Assembly (NCBI RefSeq): GCF_014873535.1
Contig: NZ_JADBEF010000001.1
Span: 8,618,001 to 8,682,000, forward strand
DNA: 64,000 nucleotides
Origin: Nonomuraea africana
GTDB taxonomy: Bacteria > Actinomycetota > Actinomycetes > Streptosporangiales > Streptosporangiaceae
Direction of reading: 5' to 3'
Part shown: positions 34,360 through 43,839 of the stretch, piece after piece
Position numbering within the stretch: the first letter of the stretch is position 1
How the letters are laid out: each line of letters starts with the position of its first letter
Program-made: the position numbers and the translations under genes
The notes under the pieces: generated by a model
Database searches by the model: none
What the model was told of the DNA's origin: nothing
Seen by the model: the letters and a program-made list of their open reading frames with translations, nothing else

Positions 34360-37300
34360 TCATTCCTCAGCGGTCAGGTAGGCGGTCTGGGAGAGGCGGG
34401 CGCCGAAGCGGCGGTCGACGTAGTAGCCGCGGCCGGGCGGCAGCGGGTGCGGCCGGACGTTGCCGAACAGGTAACCCTCGTCCTTGTTGCCGGACAGGAT
34501 CACCGCGGGGGTGGCCATGTCCTTCAGCCGCTGGATGACGGGGTCGAACATGGCCCTGCTCGCGCCGCCCATCTGCCGCGACATGACCAGGTGCAGGCCG
34601 ATGTCGCGGGCCTGGGGCAGCAGCTCGACCAGCGGGCCGAGCGGGTTGCCCGAGGTGGCGACCAGGTCGTAGTCGTCGACGAAGATGTAGAGGTCGGCGC
34701 CCTTCCACCAGCTGCGCTCGCGCAGCTGCTCGGGCGTCAGGTCGGCCGGAGGCAGGCGGTTGACCAGCGCGTCGCGGGTGTCCTTGATGAGGTCGGCGGC
34801 CGCCGCGCTGGAGGCGGCGTAGCCGATGCGGTGGTCGGTCACCGCGGAGTCGAGCAGCGACCTGCGGTAGTCGATCACGATCATCCTGGCCTCGCCGGGG
34901 GTGAGCCTGGCGACCAGCCCCTCGGCGATGAGGCGCAGCAGGTTGGACTTCCCGCTCTCGTTGTCGCCCACCACGATGAAGTGGGGGTCGGCCTCGAAGT
35001 CGAGCATGACGGGAGAGAGCGTGGCCTCGTCGATGCCGATCGGGACGACGCGCGGACCGGTCTCCTCAGGACGGGGCAGCGTGTGCGCGGGCAGGATCGC
35101 GGGCAGCAACCTGATCGCGGGAGCGGGCCTGCCCTGCCATGAGTCCCTGATGGCGTGCACGAGCCCGCGCACCCCCACGGCCAGGTCGTCAGAGGTCTGC
35201 ACGCCGTCGATCCTGGGCAGCGCGGTCAGGAAGTGCAGGCCGTCCTTGGTGAGGCCGCGTCCTGGCACGCCCTCGGGCACCGCGAGCGCCTTCTTCCTGT
35301 TGACCTCCGACTCGTAGGCGTCGCCGAGCTTCAGCTCGACCCTGGTGGCGAACAGGTCGCGGATGCCCGGCCTGAACTCCGACCACTTGTTGGTGGCCGC
35401 GACGATGTGGATGCCGTAACCGAGGCCGCGGGCGGCCAGGTCGGTGACGACGGGCTCGAGGTTCTCGAACTCCTGGCGCAGCGTCAGCCAGCCGTCCACG
35501 ACCAGGAAGACGTCGCCCCAGCCGTCGCCCTCGATGGCGCCCTCCGACAGCATCCGGCGGTAGCTGACGATCGACTCGATGCCCTGCTCGGCGAACTCCC
35601 GCTCGCGCTGCTCGAGGATGGAGGCGATCTCGGCCACCGTACGGCGGACGCGGTCGCCGTCCAGGCGGGTGGCCACGCCGCCCACGTGCGGCAGCGGCTC
35701 CAGGGAGGCGAGCGCGCCGCCGCCGAAGTCGAGGCAGTAGAACTGCGCCTCCTGCGGGGTGTGCATGAGCGCCATGCTGGTGACGAGCGTGCGCAGCGCG
35801 GTGCTCTTGCCGCTCTGGGTGCCGCCCGCGATGCCCACGTGGCCGCCGCCGCCCGACAGGTCCAGCCACAGCGGGTCGCGGCGCTGCTCGAAGGGCTTGT
35901 CGATGACGCCGACGACGGCGTGCAGCCGGCCCCTGCCCGTCCAGCCCGTCGTGGACAGGCCGTACTCGGGGGTGACCGACAGCGGAGGGAGCAGGTGCGC
36001 GAGAGTGGGCGGCTCGGCCAGCGGCGGCAGCCAGATGCGGTGCGCGGGGGGTCCGGCGCCCTCCAGCCGCGCGACGACCACGTCGAGGAGGCTGCGCTGG
36101 TTCGCGCCGGTCTCCTCCTCGACAGGGGCGATGGCCATGGGCTCGTCGGGCTCGGGGACGGGGGAGTAGGCGGGGCCGTACTCCACGACCTGGTGCGAGG
36201 GGGCGCCGCCGTCCTGCGCGGCGGCCTGGGCCGGGTCGGCGTGGTACGCGCCCGAGACGTAGGCGGCCTTGAAGCGGGTCATCCCGGTGGTGTCGAACTT
36301 GAGGTAGCCGTTGCCGGGCGCGGAGGGCAGCTCGTAGGCGTCGGCCACGCCGAGCACGACCCTGCTCTCCATGGCGGAGAACGTGCGCAGGCCGATCCGG
36401 TACGACAGGTGGGTGTCGAGGCCGCGCAGCCTGCCCTCCTCGAGGCGCTGCGAGGCCAGCAGCAGGTGCACGCCCAGCGAACGGCCGAGGCGGCCGATCA
36501 TCACGAACAGCTCGATGAACTCGGGCTTGGCCGTCAGCAGCTCGCTGAACTCGTCGAGCACGACGAAGAGCGTGGGCATCGGGGCGAGGTCGGCGCCCTG
36601 CTCGCGGGCGCGTTCGTAGTCGCGCAGCGAGGCGTAGTTGCCGGCCGCGCGCAGCAGCTCCTGCCTGCGCACCATCTCGCCGTGCAGGGCGTCGTGCATG
36701 CGGTCGACCAGCGGCAGCTCGTCCTCGAGGTTGGTGATGACCGCGGAGACGTGCGAGAGGTTGTCCAGGCCGAGGAAGGTCGCGCCGCCCTTGAAGTCGA
36801 CGAGGACGAAGTTGAGGATCTCCGAGGAGTGCGTCATGGCCAGGCCGAGGACCAGCGTGCGGAGCAGCTCGCTCTTGCCCGAACCCGTCGCGCCGATGAC
36901 CAGGCCGTGCGGGCCCATGCCGCCCTGGGCGGACTCCTTGATGTCGAGCTCGACCACGCGCCCGTCGGCGCCGAGGCCGATGGGGACCCTGAGCCTGTTG
37001 CGGCCCGCGCGCGGCAGCCAGGTCATCGAGGGATCCAGCCGGGCGGGATCGCCCACGCCCAGCAGGTCGGTCAGCGAGGTGTTGGCGCCGAGCACGTCCT
37101 GCGTCTCGCCCCCGCTGACCGCGGAGGCGCGCAGCGGCGCGAGCTGCCTGGCCAGGCCCTCCGCGCGCAGGTAGTTGAGGAAGTCGGGGTCGCCGAGTCT
37201 GTTGGTCGAGCGCTTCCCCGCATGGTCGATCTTGACCATGTGGAAGCCGTCGGGCTGGATGTCCAGGCGCAGCGTGCTGCGCTCCTCGACGGCGCCGGTC

Positions 37301-38340
37301 GCGCCGGACAGGTCGATCACGGTCACGCCCTGGATGGCGTCCATGCCGAGCTGCGAGTCGTGCGGGACGTGCCCGCCGTCGACGATCACCACGTGGTACG
37401 GCAGCGCCTCGGCCGCCGCGCCCGGCTTGAACCTGGCCCGCTCCTTCAGCTCCTCGCCGACGAGCTGGTCGAGCTGGCCGAGGTTCTCGGCCATGAGCCT
37501 GACCTGGCCCGCGGCGTCGCTCTGCTCGGGGTGGAGGGCGTGGGGGAGCCACTTGACCCAGTCCCACTGCGGCATCGAATCCTTCGACGCGCAGATCATG
37601 ATCCGCATGTCGTCGGGGGAGTGGAAGACGACGAGCTGGGCGATCATCGCCTTGACCAGGTCGCGGACGGCGGCCGTGTCGCCGCCCAGGTGAATCCTGG
37701 CGAAGGAGTTGAGCGCCACCGCGACGGGCAGTTCCGACACGGTGGAGTGGGCTCTGACGAACCTGCGCAGCGCGCCGGCCGACAGGGCGTCGAGGTCCTC
37801 GACCGGCTTGGAGTCCGGGGGGACGAGCTGCACGGCGAGCTTCTGCACACCGGTGCCGAGCCGTACGGTGCCGAAGTCCTCGTCCCGCGGCCTGCGCTCC
37901 CACAGGCGCGGCCCCATGGCCACCCACCACAGCGTGTCAGGGGCGGGGCCGCTCCACTCCAGCGCCTCACGCTGCTGGACGGCCGCCTTGCGGACCTTGC
38001 GCCTGATCTGTGACAGGTAGCGAAAATAGTCGCGGCGCAGGCCGTTGAGACGGTTCTTGCGCTCGCCCGCGTTGCGGCCCATCTGCCCGATCGTCATGCC
38101 GAGCATGGAGACACCGAACAGGCCGCTGGCCACGTACATGAGCGGGCTGGAGTTGCCGCCCGCGGTGAACATCAGTCCCATGGCGCCCGCGCCCGCCAGC
38201 ATCGGGACGTACGTGAGCACGCCCATCATGCCCGCCGGCTCCACCTCGGGAATCTCGGGCGGAGACTCCAGCAGGATCTCCCCGCGTGGAGGCTTGGGGC
38301 TGGGGCGGCGCTCGGGGCGGCGCACGACGACGATGCTCAC
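34360..38340 (-). CDS. eccC: Type VII secretion ATPase EccC (classical)
   Basis: 1326 residues, GTG start. The basic, Pro-rich N-terminus (RRPERRPSPKPPRGEILLESPPE) is typical of actinobacterial EccC and is followed by two membrane helices (about 37-90). Three FtsK/SpoIIIE ATPase domains have intact Walker A motifs: GATGSGKSEL near 480, GGTQSGKSTAL near 837, GDNESGKSNLL near 1123; Walker B TLFVVLDEFSELL lies in domain 1. It recognises WXG100 substrates and drives export across the membrane. It is divergent from eccD across a 63-bp promoter gap and runs into the WXG-like and SLT genes. Confidence 0.95.
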   Translation of the reverse strand: MSIVVVRRPERRPSPKPPRGEILLESPPEIPEVEPAGMMGVLTYVPMLAGAGAMGLMFTAGGNSSPLMYVASGLFGVSMLGMTIGQMGRNAGERKNRLNGLRRDYFRYLSQIRRKVRKAAVQQREALEWSGPAPDTLWWVAMGPRLWERRPRDEDFGTVRLGTGVQKLAVQLVPPDSKPVEDLDALSAGALRRFVRAHSTVSELPVAVALNSFARIHLGGDTAAVRDLVKAMIAQLVVFHSPDDMRIMICASKDSMPQWDWVKWLPHALHPEQSDAAGQVRLMAENLGQLDQLVGEELKERARFKPGAAAEALPYHVVIVDGGHVPHDSQLGMDAIQGVTVIDLSGATGAVEERSTLRLDIQPDGFHMVKIDHAGKRSTNRLGDPDFLNYLRAEGLARQLAPLRASAVSGGETQDVLGANTSLTDLLGVGDPARLDPSMTWLPRAGRNRLRVPIGLGADGRVVELDIKESAQGGMGPHGLVIGATGSGKSELLRTLVLGLAMTHSSEILNFVLVDFKGGATFLGLDNLSHVSAVITNLEDELPLVDRMHDALHGEMVRRQELLRAAGNYASLRDYERAREQGADLAPMPTLFVVLDEFSELLTAKPEFIELFVMIGRLGRSLGVHLLLASQRLEEGRLRGLDTHLSYRIGLRTFSAMESRVVLGVADAYELPSAPGNGYLKFDTTGMTRFKAAYVSGAYHADPAQAAAQDGGAPSHQVVEYGPAYSPVPEPDEPMAIAPVEEETGANQRSLLDVVVARLEGAGPPAHRIWLPPLAEPPTLAHLLPPLSVTPEYGLSTTGWTGRGRLHAVVGVIDKPFEQRRDPLWLDLSGGGGHVGIAGGTQSGKSTALRTLVTSMALMHTPQEAQFYCLDFGGGALASLEPLPHVGGVATRLDGDRVRRTVAEIASILEQREREFAEQGIESIVSYRRMLSEGAIEGDGWGDVFLVVDGWLTLRQEFENLEPVVTDLAARGLGYGIHIVAATNKWSEFRPGIRDLFATRVELKLGDAYESEVNRKKALAVPEGVPGRGLTKDGLHFLTALPRIDGVQTSDDLAVGVRGLVHAIRDSWQGRPAPAIRLLPAILPAHTLPRPEETGPRVVPIGIDEATLSPVMLDFEADPHFIVVGDNESGKSNLLRLIAEGLVARLTPGEARMIVIDYRRSLLDSAVTDHRIGYAASSAAAADLIKDTRDALVNRLPPADLTPEQLRERSWWKGADLYIFVDDYDLVATSGNPLGPLVELLPQARDIGLHLVMSRQMGGASRAMFDPVIQRLKDMATPAVILSGNKDEGYLFGNVRPHPLPPGRGYYVDRRFGARLSQTAYLTAEE

Positions 38341-38403
38341 TGGCCGGACAACCCTCCTGTCACAGGAACCACTTTATTACCAGATGCCGTTATCGTCGGG
38401 AAC

Positions 38404-39822
38404 GTGACTTCGATCGCGCATCCGCCGATGCAGCAAGGCGCGCTCCCGCAGATCCACGCGCCCCTGTCTCCGCTCTGCCACGTCACGATCGTCGCGCCAC
38501 GCAGGCGTGCGGACCTGGCGCTGCCCGCCGACATCCCGCTGCCGCACGTGCTGCCGGGCCTGCTGCGCGCCGTGGGCGAGGCGGGCGGCGAGTCCTCCGC
38601 GGCGCCGGGCTGGGTGCTCCAGCGGCTCGGTGGCGCCCCCTTCGACCTGGGCCTGAGCCTGGGCGCGCTGGGCGTGCTCGACGGCGAGGTGCTGTACCTG
38701 CGGCCGCGCGAGGCGGCGCTGCCGCCGGCGCTCTTCGACGACGTGGCCGACGTGGTGGCCACGGGGGTCAAGGACGGCTCCGGCAAGTGGGAGTCGCACC
38801 ACACCAGGGCGATGGGCGCGGGCGCGGCGGCCGTGCTGCTCGGCATGGGCGCGCTCGCGCTCACGCTGGCGGACGGCCCGCGGACGGGCCTGGCCCTGGT
38901 GTCGGGCGTGCTCACGGTGCTGCTGCTGGTGGCGGGCGCGGCGCTGTCCAGGGCGGTCGGCGACGCCTCCGCGGGCGCCATGATCGGCTACTCCGCGCTG
39001 CCGTACGCCTTCCTGGCCGGACTGTTCGCGCCGGGGGCGGGCCTCGGCGCGCCGCACCTGCTGGCCGGGCTCGCCTGTACGGCGCTGGCCGCCACGATCG
39101 GCGGCGCGGTCATCGCCGGCGGCGTCGCGGGCTTCCTCGGCACGGCGACCGCCTCCGTCGCGGGCGCGATCGCCGCGGCCCTCGTGATGGTCTTCGGCGC
39201 GTCGCCGGCCGGAACGGCGGCGGTGGCGGTCACCGTCCTGATGGCCTTCAGCCCGCTCATCCCCACCCTGTCGTTCAGGATGGCCAGGGTGCCGCTGCCC
39301 GCGCTGCCCACCAACGCCGAGGAACTACGCGCCGACAACCAGATCCTCGACAGCGCCTCGGTGCTGGAGCGCACCGACCAGGCACGCCGCTACGCGACGG
39401 GGATGGTCATCGCGATCGCCCTGGTGGCTCTCGGCGCCCTGGCCCTCCTCGTGGCCGAGGGCGGCTGGGTCGCCATCTCGATGGCCGTCACGCTCTCGCT
39501 GACGCTCGTCCTGCGCGCCCGCGTCTTCCACGGCTTCGGCCAGCGCCTCTGGCTGATCCTCACGGGCCTGGCGGGGCTCGTGGCGCCCGCCGTGGCCCAG
39601 AGCGTCGGGGCGGGGACCGTCGGCGCCGTCGCCGTGGTGGTCGGGCTGCTGTGGACGGCGATGGTCCTGCTCGGCCTCGGGCTGTGGCTGCCGACGGGAC
39701 GGCCTTCGCCGTTCTGGGGCAGAGCGGGCGACATCGTGGACGTCATGCTGATCGTCGCACTGTTCCCGCTCGCGCTCGGCGTGCTGGATGTCTACTCCTG
39801 GATCCGCGGCCTGTCAGGCTGA
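38404..39822 (+). CDS. eccD: Type VII secretion channel protein EccD
   Basis: 472 residues, GTG start. Residues about 20-110 form the ubiquitin-like YukD domain (CHVTIVAPRRRADLALPADIPL to LYLRPREA). A cytoplasmic linker follows, then eleven or so membrane helices from about 130 to the end, the EccD layout. EccD forms the membrane vestibule of the ESX pore. It is the only core component on the plus strand; its 3' end overlaps a small antisense remnant. Confidence 0.95.
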   Translation: MTSIAHPPMQQGALPQIHAPLSPLCHVTIVAPRRRADLALPADIPLPHVLPGLLRAVGEAGGESSAAPGWVLQRLGGAPFDLGLSLGALGVLDGEVLYLRPREAALPPALFDDVADVVATGVKDGSGKWESHHTRAMGAGAAAVLLGMGALALTLADGPRTGLALVSGVLTVLLLVAGAALSRAVGDASAGAMIGYSALPYAFLAGLFAPGAGLGAPHLLAGLACTALAATIGGAVIAGGVAGFLGTATASVAGAIAAALVMVFGASPAGTAAVAVTVLMAFSPLIPTLSFRMARVPLPALPTNAEELRADNQILDSASVLERTDQARRYATGMVIAIALVALGALALLVAEGGWVAISMAVTLSLTLVLRARVFHGFGQRLWLILTGLAGLVAPAVAQSVGAGTVGAVAVVVGLLWTAMVLLGLGLWLPTGRPSPFWGRAGDIVDVMLIVALFPLALGVLDVYSWIRGLSG

Positions 39823-40109
39823 CGGGTCCCAGGCCAGGCGTCGCATGCGGTCGATCCGGTCGGCGTTCTCCCTGAGGTAGGAGTCCCGGAGGTCGTCGAA
39901 CTCGCGCCGGATCGACTCCGAGCTGGTGTCGTTCCCCAGCGGCAGGGCGAGCAGGTCGCGGGCGCGCCGCTCGTGGTCGTCCGGAGCGGCCCTGACCAGT
40001 ACCCGAGCTTCAGGGACGATGAAGCCCGGCGCCCTGCCGCCCGGCCACCAGAACTTCGACTGGGTGGCGCCGAAGCGCGAGAAGTGACGCGGTGATTGCG
40101 GGGTTTCAT
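39814..40109 (-). pseudogene. Unrecognised short coding remnant, apparently frameshifted
   Basis: In one minus-strand frame ending TGA at 39816-39814 there is clear coding-type sequence (FSRFGATQSKFWWPGG, LALPLGNDTSSESIRREFDD, ENADRIDRMRRLAWDPSA) with strong GC3 bias. This frame has no ATG, GTG or TTG start. An ATG at 40109 (MKPRNH) lies in another frame and would need a frameshift near 40085-40095. The remnant therefore looks broken, or the sequence has an indel. No family is recognised. It fills most of the 341-bp gap between eccD and the YbaB gene. Confidence 0.4.
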
Positions 40110-40163
40110 CCGCCGCGGCTAGGTTGAGGCGTTGCTGCGGCGAATGTGATGGATGGAGCGAGA

Positions 40164-40601
40164 ATGAGCGAGGGGAACTTCGGCGGCATCGACGTCGAGA
40201 AGCTCATCAAGGGCGCCGACGCCCAGATGGCCCGGGTGGAGGAGATGCAGGAGAAACTGACCGCGCTGGTCGGCCGGGCCTCCGACGACGACGGCCTGGT
40301 CACCGTGGAGTACACCAGCGAGGGTATGCGCGAGCTCCAGCTCCACCCCAAGGCGATGCGGCTGAGCTCGGGCGAGCTCGCCGAGCTGATCAAGGAGACC
40401 GTCGCGGCCGCGGCGGCCGACCTGCAGCGCGGGCTCAACGAGGTCATGGGCGAGGTGTTCGGCGAGGACAACCCCATGCGGTACGCCGCCGACCCCGAAG
40501 GCTCGATGCACGACATCAGGCAGGCGCGTGCGGCCTTCGACCGGACCTTCGAGGACGTGATGGGCGAACTGGACCGCATCAGCCGCAGGCTCGATCTCTG
40601 A
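40164..40601 (+). CDS. YbaB/EbfC-family protein (EspL-like)
   Basis: 145 residues from ATG 40164, with GGAG six bases before it; an upstream in-frame ATG is less likely. The YbaB core is visible: MARVEEMQEKLTALVGRA helix, GLVTVEYTSEGMRELQLHPKAM strand pair, LAELIKETVAAAAADLQRGL helix. Free YbaB proteins bind DNA, but in ESX loci this fold (EspL) stabilises secreted substrates. Its place between EccD and the substrate operon favours the second role. It is convergent with the substrate operon (18-bp gap). Confidence 0.85.
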   Translation: MSEGNFGGIDVEKLIKGADAQMARVEEMQEKLTALVGRASDDDGLVTVEYTSEGMRELQLHPKAMRLSSGELAELIKETVAAAAADLQRGLNEVMGEVFGEDNPMRYAADPEGSMHDIRQARAAFDRTFEDVMGELDRISRRLDL

Positions 40602-40619
40602 GCCCGCGGCCGATGCCGT

Positions 40620-42017
40620 TCAGCAGATGCAGTCGGGACTGGTCCCTTCGATCCTGATCCCGAAGGCGTCGCCCTCGGGATCGTAGATCTCCCGGGGCCG
40701 CTCTCCGCTGGACTCTCCGGCGGGGCTCGCTCCCATGCCGGGCACGTAGGGGTACATCCCCGAGCCCGTCGGCCCTGCTCCGCGCAGCACGCTGGGAGCG
40801 CCCGACGCCGCAGCGCCGCCAGGGGCGCCGTAGCCGAACGGGACGCTCTCCTTGCCGATCACGCCGTCCGTGCCCATGGAGAAGGGCGTGACGGGCGTCG
40901 TGGTGCGCGGCGTGTTCGTGCCGAGCATGTCGGCCGTCGTCGGGGTGGTGTGCGTGGGCACCGTCGTGGTCGGCGTGGGCGTTCCGTCGGCGAGGTCGGT
41001 GCCGGTGTCGCCGCCGATCACCGGAGGGGTGGTCTGCGGGTCGCGGGGGTTCTGTGAGGTGTCGCCGTCGCCCTGGCCCGGCTGCTCCGGCGCCGGTTCC
41101 TGCGGAGAGGGCTCCTGCGGCGCCGGCTGCTCCGGCGTCGGGTCCTGCGGCTTGGGGTCCTGCGGATCGGGATCCTGAGGCGTGGGGTCCTGCGGCCGCG
41201 AGTCGCCGCCCGGGTTCTGCTCCTGGCCGCCCGATCCGGATCCGCCCGATCCAGACCCGCTCGACCCGCCGGTTCCCGCGCCGGTTGAGCCCTGGCCGCC
41301 ACCGGACGAGCCCTGGCCACCGGACGACGAGCCCCCGTTCCACGTCTGCGACGAGGTGTTGGGCGTGTCGGAGTCGCTGACGGTGACCTTGCCGGCCTTG
41401 CGCCCGCCCGTGTAGTCGAGGGGGGTGATCTTGGGAAGATCCCACGCCAGGCCCTCGGGCAGCTTGGCGTTGATCTTCTCGATCTCCGCGTTGAGCTTAC
41501 GCAGGTGCTCCCTGGCGAGGATGTCCCCGATCGGGTTCGACTTGGGGGTGATCTCGCTGGGAGAGGGCGAGGGGGTGGGCAGCTTCAGGCCGTAGGTGTT
41601 GGCGTCGCTGGTCAAACTGTTCTGGTTGGCACTGAGGTCGACGTAGCCGCCCGGCACGTTGCTCTTGTAGCGCTCCAGCACCTCGGAGTACTGCTTGAGC
41701 TGGGTGCCGGTGTCCTTCAACGCCTTGTGCAGGGCCGCGGCTGTGGAGTGCAACGACCTCAGCGTCTTCTGCGCGTCCGCGGCGTCCTTGCCGTGCCAGG
41801 ACGTCAGCAACGCCCGGTGCGCGCGCATCACCCTGGCCTGAAGCCCCGTCTCCGCGTCGAGTTTCGTGGCGGCGGAGAGGAACTCCTCGCTGGCGCGCGC
41901 AAGGCTCGCCGGGTCCGTGTTGTCGAGAAATGCCTTGATCTGCGCGTATGTCAGCTTCTCGTCGACCACGCAACCGGGGAAAGTTGAATAGATCTTGATA
42001 GGCGCCCAGGTGCCCAT
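40620..42017 (-). CDS. Large PPE-like/ESX substrate with Pro/Gly-rich tail
   Basis: 465 residues from ATG 42017 with GAGGAGGGC before it. Residues 1-145 are helical, with WHGKDAADAQKTLRSLHS near 70 as a WXG-type turn. From about 165 on there is low-complexity sequence: Ser/Gly-rich, then QDPxPQDP repeats and Thr/Pro blocks. It ends GAGPTGSGMYPYVPGMG and a short acidic C-terminus with two cysteines (CIC). It is the last gene of a six-gene operon of WXG100-type genes and is probably secreted to the wall or surface. The GMYPYVPGMG motif recurs in the protein at 45041. Confidence 0.75.
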   Translation of the reverse strand: MGTWAPIKIYSTFPGCVVDEKLTYAQIKAFLDNTDPASLARASEEFLSAATKLDAETGLQARVMRAHRALLTSWHGKDAADAQKTLRSLHSTAAALHKALKDTGTQLKQYSEVLERYKSNVPGGYVDLSANQNSLTSDANTYGLKLPTPSPSPSEITPKSNPIGDILAREHLRKLNAEIEKINAKLPEGLAWDLPKITPLDYTGGRKAGKVTVSDSDTPNTSSQTWNGGSSSGGQGSSGGGQGSTGAGTGGSSGSGSGGSGSGGQEQNPGGDSRPQDPTPQDPDPQDPKPQDPTPEQPAPQEPSPQEPAPEQPGQGDGDTSQNPRDPQTTPPVIGGDTGTDLADGTPTPTTTVPTHTTPTTADMLGTNTPRTTTPVTPFSMGTDGVIGKESVPFGYGAPGGAAASGAPSVLRGAGPTGSGMYPYVPGMGASPAGESSGERPREIYDPEGDAFGIRIEGTSPDCIC

Positions 42018-42027
42018 GGTGCCCTCC

Positions 42028-42435
42028 TCAGGCGCTGCTGTCCTTGTGACCCTGGTCGGTGTTGTCCACGGCCTTCTCGATGGCGATGCCCAGCACCTCG
42101 ATCCTGCCGACCAGTTCCTTGTACTTGGTGAACATGACCTCGTACGCCTGGGCGATGTTCTCACCGAAGTACGTGGCCGTCTCCCACGCGCCGGTCTCCC
42201 TCGGCCCCACGTTGCCGAGGACCTCGAACTGGGTGAACGTGCCGGTCCCCGTCCAGGTCGCGCTGCCGCCGCCGGGAGCGGCGCCCTCGAAGTCGCTCAG
42301 CTCCTTGCGTAGTCCCCGGGCCGCGTCCCTGACCGAGTCGTGCTCGAGGTAGCGCTCGACGTCGGGGTCGAGCCCCTCCCAGTTGGGGGTGAGCTCCACC
42401 TCCGGCGGAGGCGTGCCTCCGACGTCTTCCTTCAT
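42028..42435 (-). CDS. WXG100-like small protein
   Basis: 135 residues. The first 30 are Pro/Glu-rich, then two helices around a GGGSATWTGTGTFTQF turn containing W-T-G. It starts inside the end of the upstream gene (4-bp overlap) and ends 10 bp before the next. Probably a substrate or chaperone pair of the flanking PPE-like proteins. Confidence 0.75.
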   Translation of the reverse strand: MKEDVGGTPPPEVELTPNWEGLDPDVERYLEHDSVRDAARGLRKELSDFEGAAPGGGSATWTGTGTFTQFEVLGNVGPRETGAWETATYFGENIAQAYEVMFTKYKELVGRIEVLGIAIEKAVDNTDQGHKDSSA

Positions 42436-43838
42436 GCCCTGTCCTTCGACACGTCGTCGATGCGATGGATGGTGACCTTGGCGTCACTGGAGAACAGGTC
42501 GTCGTCCTCCAATAGCCAGGTGGTCCTGTCGCGCTCCTTCTGCTCGGTCTTCGAGCCGGAGGCCGGGGGCGGGTAGATGCCGGGTGTGCCGCCGCTCGCG
42601 GAGGCGCGCACGCCGGCGCCCGCTCCTTGTACGACTCCCGCCGCGCCACCACTGGTTCCCCCGGAGGAGCCGCTGCCGCCGGAGGAGGAGCCCGTGCCCG
42701 TGGTCCCGAAGGGCGTGGTGCCGTCGCCGACCTGGGACATGGACGGGTCGTAGCCGGCGAGGCTGGTGTTCCCGCCCTTGCCGTCGAAGCCCGCGCCCTT
42801 CACGTCCGCGCCGTCGGGCGGCGACGATCCGTCGACGCTGCCGGGGTCGCCGTCGATGTCGCCGGCGCCGGGATCCACGGTCTGGATCTTGCCGTCGGGC
42901 CCCGAGCCGGTCACGCCGCCGCCGAGGTCCGAACCGTCGGGGGCCCGGCCGTCCAGGTCGATGTCGTCGACATCGGAGCCGTCCGGCCCGTCACCGTCGA
43001 ACTCGCCCAGCCCGTCGAGGCCGGAACCATCGAGGCCGTCGGGCCCCTTGCCGAGCGTGGGGTCGTAGGCCTTCGTGGACAGGCCGGGCAGACCGCCGGG
43101 GCCGACCCCGCCGGGCGCCTGGAGGTCCTTCACCTTCACCTGGGGCACGGTGAACTGCGGGATATCGGTCTTCAGCGACTCGGGGAAGCGCCAGTGCGCC
43201 GTCTCGACGGTGGCCTTGGTCAGCTCCCGCAGGAACTTGTTGGCCGCCTTCTGCTCCTTCTCCTGCTTGCTCTCGCCGACCATGTTGAGGAAGGGCACGT
43301 CGCTGAAGAGAGAGGTGATGCCGCCCGCGATCGTGCCGATGACACCACCGATGACCGCGCCGGGCGGTCCGCCGACCATGAAGCCGATGCCCGCGCCGCC
43401 CATACCCCACTGGCCGGCTGCTTCCAGCGTCGAGATGTCGCTGCCCGCCTTGTCCGGCGGGTCGCCCCTGAAGGCCCTGAGCGTGTCCGAGTAGGCGGCC
43501 AGCGCGGGGCCGATGCCGCGCGTCGCGCACCTGCTCTTGTCGCCGTCCGAGATCGACTCCCTGACGCTGGCGGCCGAGTCGCGCAGGCGGCGCAGCTGGG
43601 CCTTCACCTGCTTGGCGTCCTCGCCCACCGTCCACGACTTGTCGAGCGCCTTCAGGTGCGTGTCGAGGATCTCGATCATCGTGTCGAGCTTGACCCCGAT
43701 GGCCGCGAACTCCTCGGCCGCGGCCCTGACCAGATCGGGCTTCGTGTTCTTGATCGCCTCTCGCAACATGTCGAGCGGCAGCTCTTCGGAACTCGTGTCC
43801 TCGATCCGCGCCTTGATGGGCGAGGTGTATGTGGCCAT
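42432..43838 (-). CDS. PPE-like large ESX substrate with membrane-like hairpin and Gly/Asp repeats
   Basis: 468 residues from ATG 43838 (MATYTSPIKARIEDTSSEEL); an upstream start overlaps the preceding gene and is not favoured. Residues 20-130 are helical with KSWTVGEDAKQVKAQL as a WXG-type turn. A Gly-rich hydrophobic hairpin lies near 140-180 (GGPPGAVIGGVIGTIAGGI), as in glycine-zipper membrane-inserting proteins. The second half has DG(L/S)DG repeats, a Ser/Gly block and a charged C-terminus (TTWLLEDDDLF). Likely exported; function unknown. Confidence 0.72.
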   Translation of the reverse strand: MATYTSPIKARIEDTSSEELPLDMLREAIKNTKPDLVRAAAEEFAAIGVKLDTMIEILDTHLKALDKSWTVGEDAKQVKAQLRRLRDSAASVRESISDGDKSRCATRGIGPALAAYSDTLRAFRGDPPDKAGSDISTLEAAGQWGMGGAGIGFMVGGPPGAVIGGVIGTIAGGITSLFSDVPFLNMVGESKQEKEQKAANKFLRELTKATVETAHWRFPESLKTDIPQFTVPQVKVKDLQAPGGVGPGGLPGLSTKAYDPTLGKGPDGLDGSGLDGLGEFDGDGPDGSDVDDIDLDGRAPDGSDLGGGVTGSGPDGKIQTVDPGAGDIDGDPGSVDGSSPPDGADVKGAGFDGKGGNTSLAGYDPSMSQVGDGTTPFGTTGTGSSSGGSGSSGGTSGGAAGVVQGAGAGVRASASGGTPGIYPPPASGSKTEQKERDRTTWLLEDDDLFSSDAKVTIHRIDDVSKDRA

Positions 43839-43839
43839 C

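Noticed and set aside
39792..40109. 105-codon frame starting at the ATG 40109
   Set aside because: After the first few codons its product is Ser/Arg/Thr-rich with poor codon bias, while another frame of the same strand looks coding; treated as a frameshifted remnant instead.
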